14,054 nucleotides of DNA. Origin: JBCFBK01 sp038562555 (GTDB taxonomy: Bacteria; Bacteroidota; Bacteroidia; Bacteroidales; Prolixibacteraceae). The position numbers were made by a program, and so were the translations under genes. The stretch lies in contig JBCFBK010000082.1 of the NCBI GenBank assembly GCA_038562555.1, forward strand, positions 1 through 14,054, written 5' to 3'. A model generated the notes under the pieces. That model had not been told where the DNA came from. It did no database searches and saw nothing but the letters and a program-made list of their open reading frames with translations. Shown here in pieces: positions 5,992 through 14,054 of the stretch; the first letter of the stretch is position 1, and each line of letters begins with the position of its first letter.

Positions 5992-7422
5992 ATGAAATTA
6001 AGATGGTTAACATTTTTTATTATTTTGTCGACACTTTTTATTTCAGGTTGTCAGGATGACGAAGCAGATCTTCCTTCTGTAACGAAAGACCCTGTTCTTG
6101 AGTTGTCGGCCGGAACCATTCATACGGTGCAGGGAAGAGTGATGCGTATGGAAGGTGAAATTAGTGACGAAGTAGGCCTCCTTTCGGTCAATCTGAAAAA
6201 TGACAATTGGTTTTTAGACAAGACCATTTCTTTTTCGACCGATTCGTTGATCAAAGACTATGATTTACGGTACGACTTCAAAGTGCCGGAAGGTGCAACC
6301 GCTGCGGACGATGAGGTTACGATCACCGTAACCAATGTAGGTGACAGGAAAGTGATCAAAACAGTCGTGGTTAAAATGGATGGTGATTTTGTTGTTCCCG
6401 CTCTTACTGTAAGCAGTCCTGTTGATGGGCTGACTGTGGCCCCGGTTGTTCCTAATCCTCTCGATTTGTCTTGCTTAGTTACTGATTCGAGACGTCTGGG
6501 TTACCTGGTTGTAACGGAAAGTTCGCTGGAATTGTATGACAGTATTTCTTTTGAAGCGACCGCCATAAAGAGCCACGAGTACCAGAAGACAATTAATCTC
6601 CCGCCCGATCCGCATGCATATGAGTTTAACTTTTTGATTGCCGACAGCGCAGGAAATAAAACAGAGAAGAAAATAGCCGTAAAAGTTTCGGCTGATTTTG
6701 ACAAGATGTACTTGTCAGATGTGATTGCTGAGGCAGATCTGGCTACCGACCTTTTTGGGGTTCCGATGGTTATTGACAAAGTCGCACCATTTACATTCCA
6801 GGCCAAATACTATGCAGAAAAGGCGAATGTAGAAATTAAGTTTATCCCGCAGAAAACGAGTTTCTCCCCGCACTGCTATGGGATCAATCCCGATCTGCCG
6901 CAAAAACTGATCAACAGTCCGTCAACGGCGTTGCCGATCGTTCTTCCTGCAAAAGGATATTATAAGATCGATATCAATCTGGAAACCATGGAGTATGCGG
7001 TTGCACCGTATGTTCCGATCGATAGGCCCTACCGGGATTATATCAATATTACCCCCGACAACATGAACACTTACGTTGGCCCCTTATGTCTCGTTGGTTG
7101 CGGCTGGACCGATTTCAAAAATACGACCGGATGGGGATGGGATGGTACAAGCGCGAACAAGGTGATGACTGAGGATCCGGACAATCCATATTTGTACCGT
7201 CGCACGGAAGAACTGGAAGGGAAGTTTGAGCTGATCTTTGACGGATATCATCCGCAAGGATGGTGGCCGGAACCATTCTGGCGATTCGATAACGGCAGCA
7301 ACCCTGAAAAAACGGTGATGAAGGGGGGAGCAAATCTTTCGATGATGGTGCCGACCAAGGCAAACTATCAAATCATTTTCGATACGCATTTAAACCGGGC
7401 AAAAGCTATAAAGGTGCAATAA
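5992..7422 (+). CDS. SusE/SusF-like surface glycan-binding lipoprotein
   Basis: The 476-residue protein begins with a lipoprotein signal (LFISGC, Cys20) followed by QDDEAD, an acidic stretch like the Bacteroidota lipoprotein export signal that sends lipoproteins to the cell surface. Two Ig-like beta domains are likely at about 30-130 and 131-234. A SusE/SusF-type segment (235-343) follows, with APFTFQAKYY and GYYKIDINLETMEYAV. The C-terminal domain (about 344-476) has the SusE/F carbohydrate-binding look: LVGCGWTDF, EDPDNPYLYRRTEELEGKFE, many Trp (GWGWDG, GWWPEPFWRF) and a final NYQIIFDTHLNRAKAIKVQ. These aromatic residues are candidate sugar-stacking platforms. It is the first gene of the operon, 18 bases before the SusC gene. 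Usually such proteins follow SusD, so the order is unusual. The role as substrate-capturing lipoprotein is inferred; the glycan is unknown. Confidence 0.85.
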   Translation: MKLRWLTFFIILSTLFISGCQDDEADLPSVTKDPVLELSAGTIHTVQGRVMRMEGEISDEVGLLSVNLKNDNWFLDKTISFSTDSLIKDYDLRYDFKVPEGATAADDEVTITVTNVGDRKVIKTVVVKMDGDFVVPALTVSSPVDGLTVAPVVPNPLDLSCLVTDSRRLGYLVVTESSLELYDSISFEATAIKSHEYQKTINLPPDPHAYEFNFLIADSAGNKTEKKIAVKVSADFDKMYLSDVIAEADLATDLFGVPMVIDKVAPFTFQAKYYAEKANVEIKFIPQKTSFSPHCYGINPDLPQKLINSPSTALPIVLPAKGYYKIDINLETMEYAVAPYVPIDRPYRDYINITPDNMNTYVGPLCLVGCGWTDFKNTTGWGWDGTSANKVMTEDPDNPYLYRRTEELEGKFELIFDGYHPQGWWPEPFWRFDNGSNPEKTVMKGGANLSMMVPTKANYQIIFDTHLNRAKAIKVQ

Positions 7423-7440
7423 TCGTTAAAAGTAAAACAT

Positions 7441-10400
7441 ATGAGCAATATATTTTTTAAAGGACTGTTATTCCTGGTATTCGTTCTTGCTGGAACTGTT
7501 GTGCAGGCGCAAACCCGCCGTATTTCAGGAAATGTCACTTCAGGAGGTGAAGCACTCCCGGGTGTGTCTATTCAGATAAAGGGAACACAGAGGGGTACTA
7601 TTACCGATAGTGAAGGCCGCTATTCGTTAACAGCATTCGATGGACAGGTACTTAAATTCAGTTTCGTAGGCTATCAGGAAAAGGAAATCACAATTGACGG
7701 ACAATCGGAAATTAATGTTTCCCTGTCCGAGTCACAGATCGCACTGGATGAGGTGGTGGCCATTGGCTACGGAAAAGCTAAAAAAGGAGACCTGACGAGT
7801 TCGATCACCTCCGTAAAGGGAGAAGAAATGCGGAAAATGACGGTTGGAAATCCGGTTCAGGCTTTGCAGGGTAAAGCGCCTGGTGTTCAGGTTATTACCG
7901 GCAGCGGAGCGCCCGGTTCATCGCCTAAAGTGCTGATCAGGGGATTTACCTCGATTAACCTGAGTACCGATCCGCTTTATATTGTGGACGGTGTTCCCAT
8001 GGGGAGCAACCTGAATTTTTTGAATACCAATGAAGTGGAGAGTATCCAGGTATTAAAAGATGCTTCGGCATCGGCGATCTACGGAAGCCGGGCTTCGAAC
8101 GGTGTGGTCTTGATTACAACGAAACGGGGTGCCGCCGGAAAGACCAGCTTTAATGCCGATGTCACCTTTGGGTACCAGAAGTTTGACAAGCCTTATGATA
8201 TGGCCGATGCTGAAGAGTACGCCAAAATCATGAACCAGTCGCTGGTAAATGGCGGATTGGCCGAACGGTTCCCTGATCCGGTATCATTAGGCCGCGGGAC
8301 CGACTGGTGGGGAGAAGGGGTAAACCGGTTTTCTCCGCAGATGAATTTCAGCTTCCAGGCCTCGGGCGGCACGACAAAACATCAATATGCTGTGAGTCTG
8401 AACTATTACGACCAGTCATCCTTTTATAATTCGGGCGACTGGAAAAAATTCACGGCCCGATTGAGCAGTGACTGGAACTTCTCACCGGTCGTTTCTGCCG
8501 GTATCGTTCTTAATCCGCGCCGCGAGTACTGGCACAATATTCCGACCTGGTATCAGGATTATTTACTGATAGACCCGATTACGCCGATTTACGTCCCTGA
8601 AAACGAGCGGGAAGGCTTGAATGAATTCAGTATTTATGAAAGGTCGTACTACACGTATACCTGGAATCCGATTGCCCGTGATGCACGGAACTTTGGAAGG
8701 GGTGGTTATTATGCAGTCGGTTCAAACGCTTATCTTGATATCAAGCCATTTAAGGGATTACAGATCCGCAGTCAGATCAGCAGCGATCTCAAGTTTAATC
8801 AGACCGATAATTTCACACCTGAGTTCTCGATTGACGAAGCTCACGAATCGAGCAAGATCAATGCTGTTGAACGAAATATGTCGAACGACATTTACTGGAA
8901 CTGGACCAATACGGCAACGTATGATTTCTCGAAAAACGACCACAATGTGACGGCTATGGTTGGGGGAACTTTTGAGAAATGGACAGGCACAAACCTTTGG
9001 GGTAAGAAAGAAGGCATTCCCAATAACACCGATCTGCTGCGGGAAATCGATGCCGGAACGCTGAACCCGACTACCGGCGGGACCCATTGGGAACAAACTA
9101 TCGAATCATTCTTGGGCCGCGTGTCCTACAACTATGCCGGCGCCTATTACCTGACTGCTACCTATCGTGTTGATGGCTCATCCAAGTTCATGGCCAACAA
9201 TAAATGGGCCACCTTCCCTTCGGTCTCAGCTGCCTGGCGAATTTCCAAAGCGCCTTTTTTCGAAAGCGCCACCTTTGTTGACGACCTTAAAGTGCGGACA
9301 GGATGGGGCCGACTCGGAAATCAGGGGCTTCCATCGAACGTTTATGCCTCGGGAATCGGACAGTACTACTATATTTTTGGTCCGGGTGAAGGTGATCTGG
9401 TTAATACCACTTATCCGACGAGTATGAAAAACGAAGACATCAAGTGGGAAACGGTGGAAGATATTAACCTCGGACTTGACTTCACCCTTTTTGAATCGAA
9501 AGTAGACGGTTCGGTCGAGTATTACCGGAAGAAAACAAAAGACATGCTTTTCCTGATGCCTTACCCAAACTACAGCGGTTTTCCCGATGATGCCAGGATA
9601 TGGAGCAACATCGGCTCAATGGAATCAAAAGGTTGGGATATCGCGGTGAATTATCATGGCAGTGTTTCAGAACTGAAATACAATCTTGGTCTGACATTGA
9701 TGACCGTGCAGGTGGAAGCCACAGACCTTCCCGATATGACCCCGGTGATTTACGGATCTAATAATTATACGCGTACGGTTGAAGGAGAAGTTCCGGGATA
9801 CTATTTTGGCTACCGGACCAGTGGTTTGTTTCAGAATCAAACCCAAATTAACTCTCATTCAAGTGAACATGGTGCATTGCTGCAACCGGTTGCCAAACCG
9901 GGTGACGTCCGTTTCGAAGATACCAATTCCGATGGTGTTTTAAACGCTGATGACCGTGTAAACATTGGCAGCCCGTGGCCGGATTTTACCGGTGGTTTCA
10001 ATCTTGACCTGAGTTACAAAAATTTTGACCTGGTGGCCAATGTCTATTTCAGTTTAGGCAATGAACTGGTCAACTGGAACAAAAGGAACTTGTACAGAAC
10101 AACGGGGTCGTCGACTAATGTGATTTCCGGATTGTTGGGTACAGCCTGGCACGGAGAGGGAACCAGTAATAACATTCCTCGTGTGTCACACGTCGATCAT
10201 AATGAGAATTACACGCGCTTCAGCGATTTCTTCGTGGAAGATGGCTCCTTTGCCCGTTTAAAAAATCTTCAGTTGGGCTATACCCTGCCAGCCTCGTTGA
10301 TCTCTAAATGGGGTTTGTCTAGATGCCGCTTGTATATTTCAGGACAAAATATTCTTACAGTGACCGGTTATGATGGCGTGGAACCTGAAGTTTCAGGCGG

Positions 10401-10479
10401 GGTGCTTGATCTTGGCTTTGGCGAATGGCAATATCCGGTGCTTCCTACTTATTTAATCGGTGTGAATGTGGCTTTCTGA
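7441..10479 (+). CDS. SusC-family TonB-dependent outer-membrane glycan transporter
   Basis: The 1012-residue protein imports oligosaccharides across the outer membrane using TonB energy. It has a signal peptide (residues 1-23, cleavage after VQA), then a carboxypeptidase-regulatory-like domain (about 26-96) with GEALPGVSIQIKGTQRGTIT and the FSFVGYQEKEI strand. A TonB-box-like LDEVVAIGYG (102-111) follows, then the plug domain with ALQGKAPGVQVITGSGAPGS, VLIRGFTSIN, PLYIVDGVPM and DASASAIYGSRASNGVVLIT. From about residue 240 a long beta-barrel runs to the C-terminal GVNVAF, ending in Phe as outer-membrane proteins do. The region FARLKNLQLGYTLPASLI near the end is a typical SusC signature. Length is normal. 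It lies 18 bases after the SusE-like gene and 18 bases before the SusD gene, so co-transcription is near certain. Substrate specificity cannot be read from the sequence. Confidence 0.97.
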   Translation: MSNIFFKGLLFLVFVLAGTVVQAQTRRISGNVTSGGEALPGVSIQIKGTQRGTITDSEGRYSLTAFDGQVLKFSFVGYQEKEITIDGQSEINVSLSESQIALDEVVAIGYGKAKKGDLTSSITSVKGEEMRKMTVGNPVQALQGKAPGVQVITGSGAPGSSPKVLIRGFTSINLSTDPLYIVDGVPMGSNLNFLNTNEVESIQVLKDASASAIYGSRASNGVVLITTKRGAAGKTSFNADVTFGYQKFDKPYDMADAEEYAKIMNQSLVNGGLAERFPDPVSLGRGTDWWGEGVNRFSPQMNFSFQASGGTTKHQYAVSLNYYDQSSFYNSGDWKKFTARLSSDWNFSPVVSAGIVLNPRREYWHNIPTWYQDYLLIDPITPIYVPENEREGLNEFSIYERSYYTYTWNPIARDARNFGRGGYYAVGSNAYLDIKPFKGLQIRSQISSDLKFNQTDNFTPEFSIDEAHESSKINAVERNMSNDIYWNWTNTATYDFSKNDHNVTAMVGGTFEKWTGTNLWGKKEGIPNNTDLLREIDAGTLNPTTGGTHWEQTIESFLGRVSYNYAGAYYLTATYRVDGSSKFMANNKWATFPSVSAAWRISKAPFFESATFVDDLKVRTGWGRLGNQGLPSNVYASGIGQYYYIFGPGEGDLVNTTYPTSMKNEDIKWETVEDINLGLDFTLFESKVDGSVEYYRKKTKDMLFLMPYPNYSGFPDDARIWSNIGSMESKGWDIAVNYHGSVSELKYNLGLTLMTVQVEATDLPDMTPVIYGSNNYTRTVEGEVPGYYFGYRTSGLFQNQTQINSHSSEHGALLQPVAKPGDVRFEDTNSDGVLNADDRVNIGSPWPDFTGGFNLDLSYKNFDLVANVYFSLGNELVNWNKRNLYRTTGSSTNVISGLLGTAWHGEGTSNNIPRVSHVDHNENYTRFSDFFVEDGSFARLKNLQLGYTLPASLISKWGLSRCRLYISGQNILTVTGYDGVEPEVSGGVLDLGFGEWQYPVLPTYLIGVNVAF

Positions 10480-10497
10480 TCTTAAACAGTAAATACT

Positions 10498-12102
10498 ATG
10501 AAGACGAAAATAATCTATTTCCTGATTTGCTTTATTGCCGTATTAAACCCGGCCTGCGAGGATTTTATCGAGACAGAAGAGCGCGGTAAACAAAACCTTG
10601 ATAATTATTTTACCAACGAATCAGAGTGTGAGGCGTTCGTAAACGGAATCTACAGCGGCTTTGCCAATCTTGAAGAATGGTGGAAACAATGGCTGAGATT
10701 GACAAATGAAATGGCTACCGACGATGCCTGGATGGGGAACCTGACCCAGGGAAACGGTGACTCCTATCCCTCGGCGCATTATTCCATGACGGCTTCAAAC
10801 GCGCCGGGACGGTTAAAAGATTTCTATCAGCACAAGTATTATAACGTTGCTGCCTGTAATCTGGCCATTCATCGAATCGCCGACGCGCCCATTGCTGACG
10901 GGCTGAAGAACAGGCTGATTGGCGAAGCGAAGTTCTTCCGCGCTTTTAATTATTGGGAACTGGTGCAAAACTGGGGAGATGTGGTTCTGATCCTCGAGCC
11001 GACTGGTACAGCAGGGTTGAACCTCGCCCGTTCGCCTAAAGCAGATGTTTATGCGCAGATTGTAGCAGACCTGAAAGATGCAGAGCAGGCCCTTCCTGCA
11101 AGTTACTCCGGAGAAGACATTGGCCGGGCTACTAAAGGAGCTGTTCAGGCACTTTTGGCTCGTACGTACCTGTTTATGAAGGATTATCAAAATGCTTACA
11201 ATTATGCCGGTCTGGTGATTAATTCGGGGACCTATCAGCTTGAACCTGAATTTGTCAATATCTGGAGCGTGTACAACCACAATGGAGTAGAATCTATCTT
11301 CGAATGGCAGTCGAACAGTAACCAATCATATGCCCTAGGAAGCCGTTTCGCTATTATTATGGCTGCTCGCGGGCAAACCTGGGCAGATCCTGAGAACAGC
11401 ATGGACGGATGGGGCTGGTGTGTACCGACTTCTCATCTGGAACAGGCTTATTTTTCGGAAGGCGACGAGATCAGGAGGAAAAGTACGATCATTAAACTCG
11501 GTGACGCAGTTTACGGGGATGAAACCGATAATCCGGACTACCAGTTTGAGCCCGGCCAGAACAAATCATGCCGCGTATGGAGAAAATTTTATGTGCCAAT
11601 TGCTATGCGCAGGCAATTGATTAAAGAAGATCAGCATGTTCCACTGCCCTATATCTTCCTTCGTTTAGGAGAGATGTATCTTACCCGTGCTGAAGCGGCT
11701 TTTTTTCTGAACAAACCGGCTGAAGCGCTCCAGGACATCAACACCCTGCGCGTGCGGGTTGATCTTCCCGCGAAAACAGGTTTGAGCGGTAACGACCTGC
11801 TTTATGCTATTTGGAAGGAACGTCGCCTGGAATTAGCCAATGAGGGGATGCGCCTTTACGACCTGCGTCGCCAGATTGACCCCGTTTCGAAAAAGCCGAT
11901 GATTGCGATGGTGATGGGGCCAAGCGGATCGTTCGTCAAATACAATCTGGAAGAAAGTACCGACGAGTGGGAACTCAAGCATCCGGAAGAAAGACAGGAT
12001 AAAGGAATCATGTTCATCGCCGGGCGTCATGAATTATGGCCGATCCCGCAAAGTGAGATCGACCGGAGTAATGGCATGGTGACACAGAATCCCGGGTATT
12101 AA
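10498..12102 (+). CDS. SusD/RagB-family surface lipoprotein
   Basis: The 534-residue protein is the lid partner of the SusC transporter and binds oligosaccharides at the cell surface. It has a lipoprotein signal ending LNPAC (Cys20) followed by EDFIETEERG. Early SusD features are NLDNYFTNESECEAFVNGIY, then a helical TPR-like part with CNLAIHRI, LIGEAKFFRAFNYWELVQNW, and GAVQALLARTYLFMKDYQNA. The C-terminal RagB/SusD half has LPYIFLRLGEMYLTRAEAAF, KERRLELANEGMRLYDLRRQ and the closing LWPIPQSEIDRSNGMVTQNP, all family hallmarks. Length is usual for the family. It follows the SusC gene by 18 bases. The next gene starts about 98 bases later, across a strong stem-loop. No damage is visible. Confidence 0.97.
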   Translation: MKTKIIYFLICFIAVLNPACEDFIETEERGKQNLDNYFTNESECEAFVNGIYSGFANLEEWWKQWLRLTNEMATDDAWMGNLTQGNGDSYPSAHYSMTASNAPGRLKDFYQHKYYNVAACNLAIHRIADAPIADGLKNRLIGEAKFFRAFNYWELVQNWGDVVLILEPTGTAGLNLARSPKADVYAQIVADLKDAEQALPASYSGEDIGRATKGAVQALLARTYLFMKDYQNAYNYAGLVINSGTYQLEPEFVNIWSVYNHNGVESIFEWQSNSNQSYALGSRFAIIMAARGQTWADPENSMDGWGWCVPTSHLEQAYFSEGDEIRRKSTIIKLGDAVYGDETDNPDYQFEPGQNKSCRVWRKFYVPIAMRRQLIKEDQHVPLPYIFLRLGEMYLTRAEAAFFLNKPAEALQDINTLRVRVDLPAKTGLSGNDLLYAIWKERRLELANEGMRLYDLRRQIDPVSKKPMIAMVMGPSGSFVKYNLEESTDEWELKHPEERQDKGIMFIAGRHELWPIPQSEIDRSNGMVTQNPGY

Positions 12103-12149
12103 GCGTACTGGCAGGCTGTTTGGGACGCCGGTTTGTTTCCCGCAAAAAA

Positions 12150-12173
12150 GGAGGGAGGGAATGTCCTTCCTCC
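12150..12173. promoter_or_regulatory. Strong intergenic stem-loop between susD-like and GH30 genes
   Basis: GGAGGGAGGG (12150-12159) pairs with TCCTTCCTCC (12164-12173) over 10 positions, two of them G-U, around an AATG loop. On + it is followed by GGAAATTT, not a T run. On the minus strand it would be followed by six Ts, the form of an intrinsic terminator, yet no minus-strand gene is seen nearby. Inside a + operon it more likely stabilises the SusC/SusD transcript end or partly attenuates expression of the enzyme genes. Confidence 0.55.
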
Positions 12174-12200
12174 GGAAATTTATTAATCAGAACATTTGGA

Positions 12201-13842
12201 ATGAATCGATATAAGATGATCAATGCGATAATGCTTTCTCTTCTCCTCGCTTTCGTAGCGTGTGAAAAGAGAGGCGAGCCCGATGATGGCAATGCGGCGG
12301 GCTGGGGCGAAAAAATATTTGTTGACCCCACGGTTGAGTACCAGGAAATGGATGGGTTTGGAGCTTCCGACGCCTGGCGTTGCCAGTTTGTGGGTAAAAA
12401 CTGGCCTGAAAGTAAGAAAGAAGCGATTGCTGATCTGCTTTTCAGCCGGGAGTTAAAGCAGGATGGTTCTCCGAAAGGGATCGGATTGTCGCTGTGGCGC
12501 TTTTACCTGGGTGCAGGAAGTTACGAACAAGGCTCAGCCAGCGGGATTGTGAGTGACTGGAGAAGGGCCGAATGCTTTCTTTCGCCCGACGGCACGTATG
12601 ACTGGACTAAACATCAGGGACAGCAGTGGTTCTTAAATGCCGCGAAAGAGCGGGGTGTGGAGAAGTTCCTGGCCTTTACCATTGCGCCGCCGGTTCAGTT
12701 TTCAAAGAATGGAAAGGCCACAGCCCCTGCTGACGGCAGCATGAATATACAAGCCGGTAAAATGGACGATTATGCCGAATTTCTGGTGAAGGTGTGTGAG
12801 CATTTTAAACAACAGGGTACCCCGTTTCACTACCTCAGCCCGGTGAACGAACCGCAATGGGCCTGGACGGGTGACGGGCAGGAAGGCACGCCGGCCACCA
12901 ATACCGAAGTAGCCGAGCTGACGCGCCATATTTCGTCGGGGCTGGAGGAAAGGAGCCTGAACACGCAGGTCGTGATTGGTGAAGCTGGCTCGCTCGACTT
13001 CCTCTATGCCGGGAACAAGGCCGGAAGAGACCATCAGATCGATGAGTTTTTCAAGACTGGTTCGGCCAAGTCAGTTGCCGGCCTGCCCAATGTGGCTAAC
13101 CTGATCTCGGGACACAGCTATTTCACTACCTTTCCTAACCAGAAACTGATTAGTACCCGTCAGCAATTGGACGCAAAGCTGGCATCGACGCCAGGATCAC
13201 CAGGCTTTTGGCAATCGGAATTTTGTATCCTTGAAAATACTGACGACATCGGCGGGGGATGGAACCGGGACCTGACCATTAATACCGCTTTGTATGTAGC
13301 CCGCGTCNNNNNNNNNNATCCATTTCGACCTGACCCTTGCAAATGCCCGTTCCTGGCAATGGTGGACGGCATTGTCGCAGTATGATTATAAGGACGGACT
13401 TATTTTTCTCGATAACGGGAACAATGGCATAAACGGACCGGGCCACCCTGATGCTGAAACGCTGAAAACCGACGGTTTTGTCAGGGAATCAAAATTGCTC
13501 TGGGCGCTTGGAAATTACTCCCGTTTTGTAAGACCGGGAATGGTTAGGGTGAAAGCAGGTTTTACGCTTCCGAAAACGGAAGAAGAACAGGCCAAAAATC
13601 TAATGTTTTCAGCCTATAAAGACAGGAGCAACAAAGAGTTGGTACTGGTTTTTGTAAATTATTCGGTAAAAGAGAAGAAACTGACCATAGGCAATCTGGA
13701 CAAAGGTATCAAACTCGCTGAGACAATTGCCGAGGCCTATACGACCTCAGAAAACTCCAGCCTTCAAAAGTCGGTTATCGAGATTGATAAGATTGCTGTG
13801 CCGGCACGTTCTGTGATGACCCTTTGCCTTAAGCTGCAATAA
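12201..13842 (+). CDS. GH30-family glycoside hydrolase lipoprotein, interrupted by a 10-N assembly gap
   Basis: This is a surface or periplasmic retaining endo-type glycosidase with a (beta/alpha)8 barrel and a C-terminal beta domain. I chose ATG 12201 because a lipoprotein signal follows directly (LLLAFVAC, Cys21, then EKRGEPDD); the frame also extends to TTG 12120, without support. Family motifs are EMDGFGASDAW, KGIGLSLWRFYLGAGSYEQG, LAFTIAPPVQFSKNGKA and LSPVNEPQWAW, with acid/base Glu217 (codon 12849-12851). GFWQSEFCILE carries nucleophile Glu340 (codon 13218-13220). After the Ns the protein resumes as IHFDLTLANARSWQWWTALS in another frame. Removing the 10 Ns leaves 1632 bases, exactly 544 codons with the stop, and joins VARV to IHFDL as expected, so the Ns are a placeholder and the gene is probably intact. 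The sequence resembles Bacteroidota GH30 proteins related to endo-beta-1,6-galactanases; the subfamily is uncertain. Confidence 0.9.
13308..13317. other. Assembly gap (10 Ns) inside the GH30 gene
   Basis: Ten unknown bases shift the apparent reading frame. Family logic (VARV followed by IHFDLT) and the divisibility of the remaining length by three suggest that the true missing length is zero or a multiple of three. Confidence 0.95.
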
Positions 13843-13936
13843 GCAACATAAAAAACGAAAATAAGAAACGGCCCACTCAGCGGGTCCTACCTGGCAGAAA
13901 AGACTCAGGGCGGGCAGGAGGGAAGGTATAATCAAC

Positions 13937-13942
13937 GGAGGA
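13937..13942 (+). promoter_or_regulatory. Ribosome-binding site of the last gene
   Basis: GGAGGA lies five bases before the ATG at 13948. It is the clearest Shine-Dalgarno sequence in the operon and supports this start. Confidence 0.6.
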
Positions 13943-13947
13943 ATTTA

Positions 13948-14054
13948 ATGATGAAGTTATATCGTTTGGCAAGCCTGGTTTTTATTTCTTTTTCTTTCCT
14001 GATTGTCAGGGGACAATCCGATCAACGCCAACTGATCTCCCTGGCCGGTGAATG
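13948..14054 (+). CDS. 5' end of an exported enzyme gene, probably glycoside hydrolase family 2
   Basis: Only the first 35 codons are in the window. The frame opens with a double Met and a signal peptide (MMKLYRLASLVFISFSFLIV, then RGQSDQ), followed by RQLISLAGE, cut at the window edge. A signal peptide followed by an ISLAGEW-like strand is typical of the N-terminal sugar-binding domain of Bacteroidota GH2 enzymes such as beta-galactosidases. That family call rests on very few residues. It lies 105 bases after the GH30 gene on the same strand, with no clear terminator between, so it probably belongs to the same operon and would process the oligosaccharides produced by GH30. Confidence 0.55.
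   Translation, partial: MMKLYRLASLVFISFSFLIVRGQSDQRQLISLAGE

Noticed and set aside
10813..11325. 170-codon open frame antisense to the susD-like gene
   Set aside because: It lies wholly inside a strongly supported gene and its translation shows no recognisable domain; it is a codon-bias shadow.
12120..12200. TTG-started extension of the GH30 protein
   Set aside because: It would place 27 residues in front of a good lipoprotein signal peptide and would run through the intergenic stem-loop.
13843..13947. Terminator after the GH30 gene
   Set aside because: Only short 4-base pairings such as CCTG/CAGG are visible and no T run follows, so I do not call an operon end here.

Overview
The window reads as part of a Bacteroidota chromosome, probably from an environmental or gut Bacteroidales or Marinilabiliales relative (inference). 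The strongest evidence is a complete SusC/SusD-type glycan uptake operon. Its lipoproteins carry acidic residues just after the lipobox cysteine, and Shine-Dalgarno sequences are weak or absent before most genes. A run of 10 Ns and a homopolymer frameshift suggest a draft or metagenome assembly.

Left part (1-3195): a defence cassette. An unrecognised 235-residue protein with a PD-(D/E)XK nuclease signature (172-879, +) converges on a type II restriction-modification pair on the minus strand. The endonuclease (3195-2476) is of the PaeR7I/XhoI type and its methyltransferase (2479-899) overlaps it by 4 bases. Predicted specificity is CTCGAG, by family. This part is clearly more AT-rich than the right part, which suggests horizontal acquisition.

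Middle part (3196-5991): a roughly 450-base spacer, an AraC-family regulator (3648-4442), and an exported S41 (IRBP-like) peptidase gene (4506-5491) broken by a one-base frameshift in a T run. A roughly 500-base spacer follows, with a palindrome and a second inverted repeat in front of the operon.

Right part (5992-14054): a polysaccharide utilisation locus, all on +. Its order is SusE/SusF-like surface lipoprotein, SusC TonB-dependent transporter, SusD lipoprotein, GH30 lipoprotein glycosidase (interrupted by the N gap), and the start of a further exported enzyme, probably GH2. Expected working: the GH30 enzyme cuts a polysaccharide at the cell surface, the SusE-like and SusD lipoproteins capture the oligosaccharides, SusC imports them with TonB energy, and the downstream enzyme degrades them further. 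The GH30 type and a GH2-like neighbour are compatible with a beta-galactan or arabinogalactan side chain, but the substrate is not proven by the sequence.

No tRNA, rRNA, CRISPR array, insertion sequence or attachment site was recognised. The least understood item is the PD-(D/E)XK protein at 172-879 and whatever gene precedes it outside the window.
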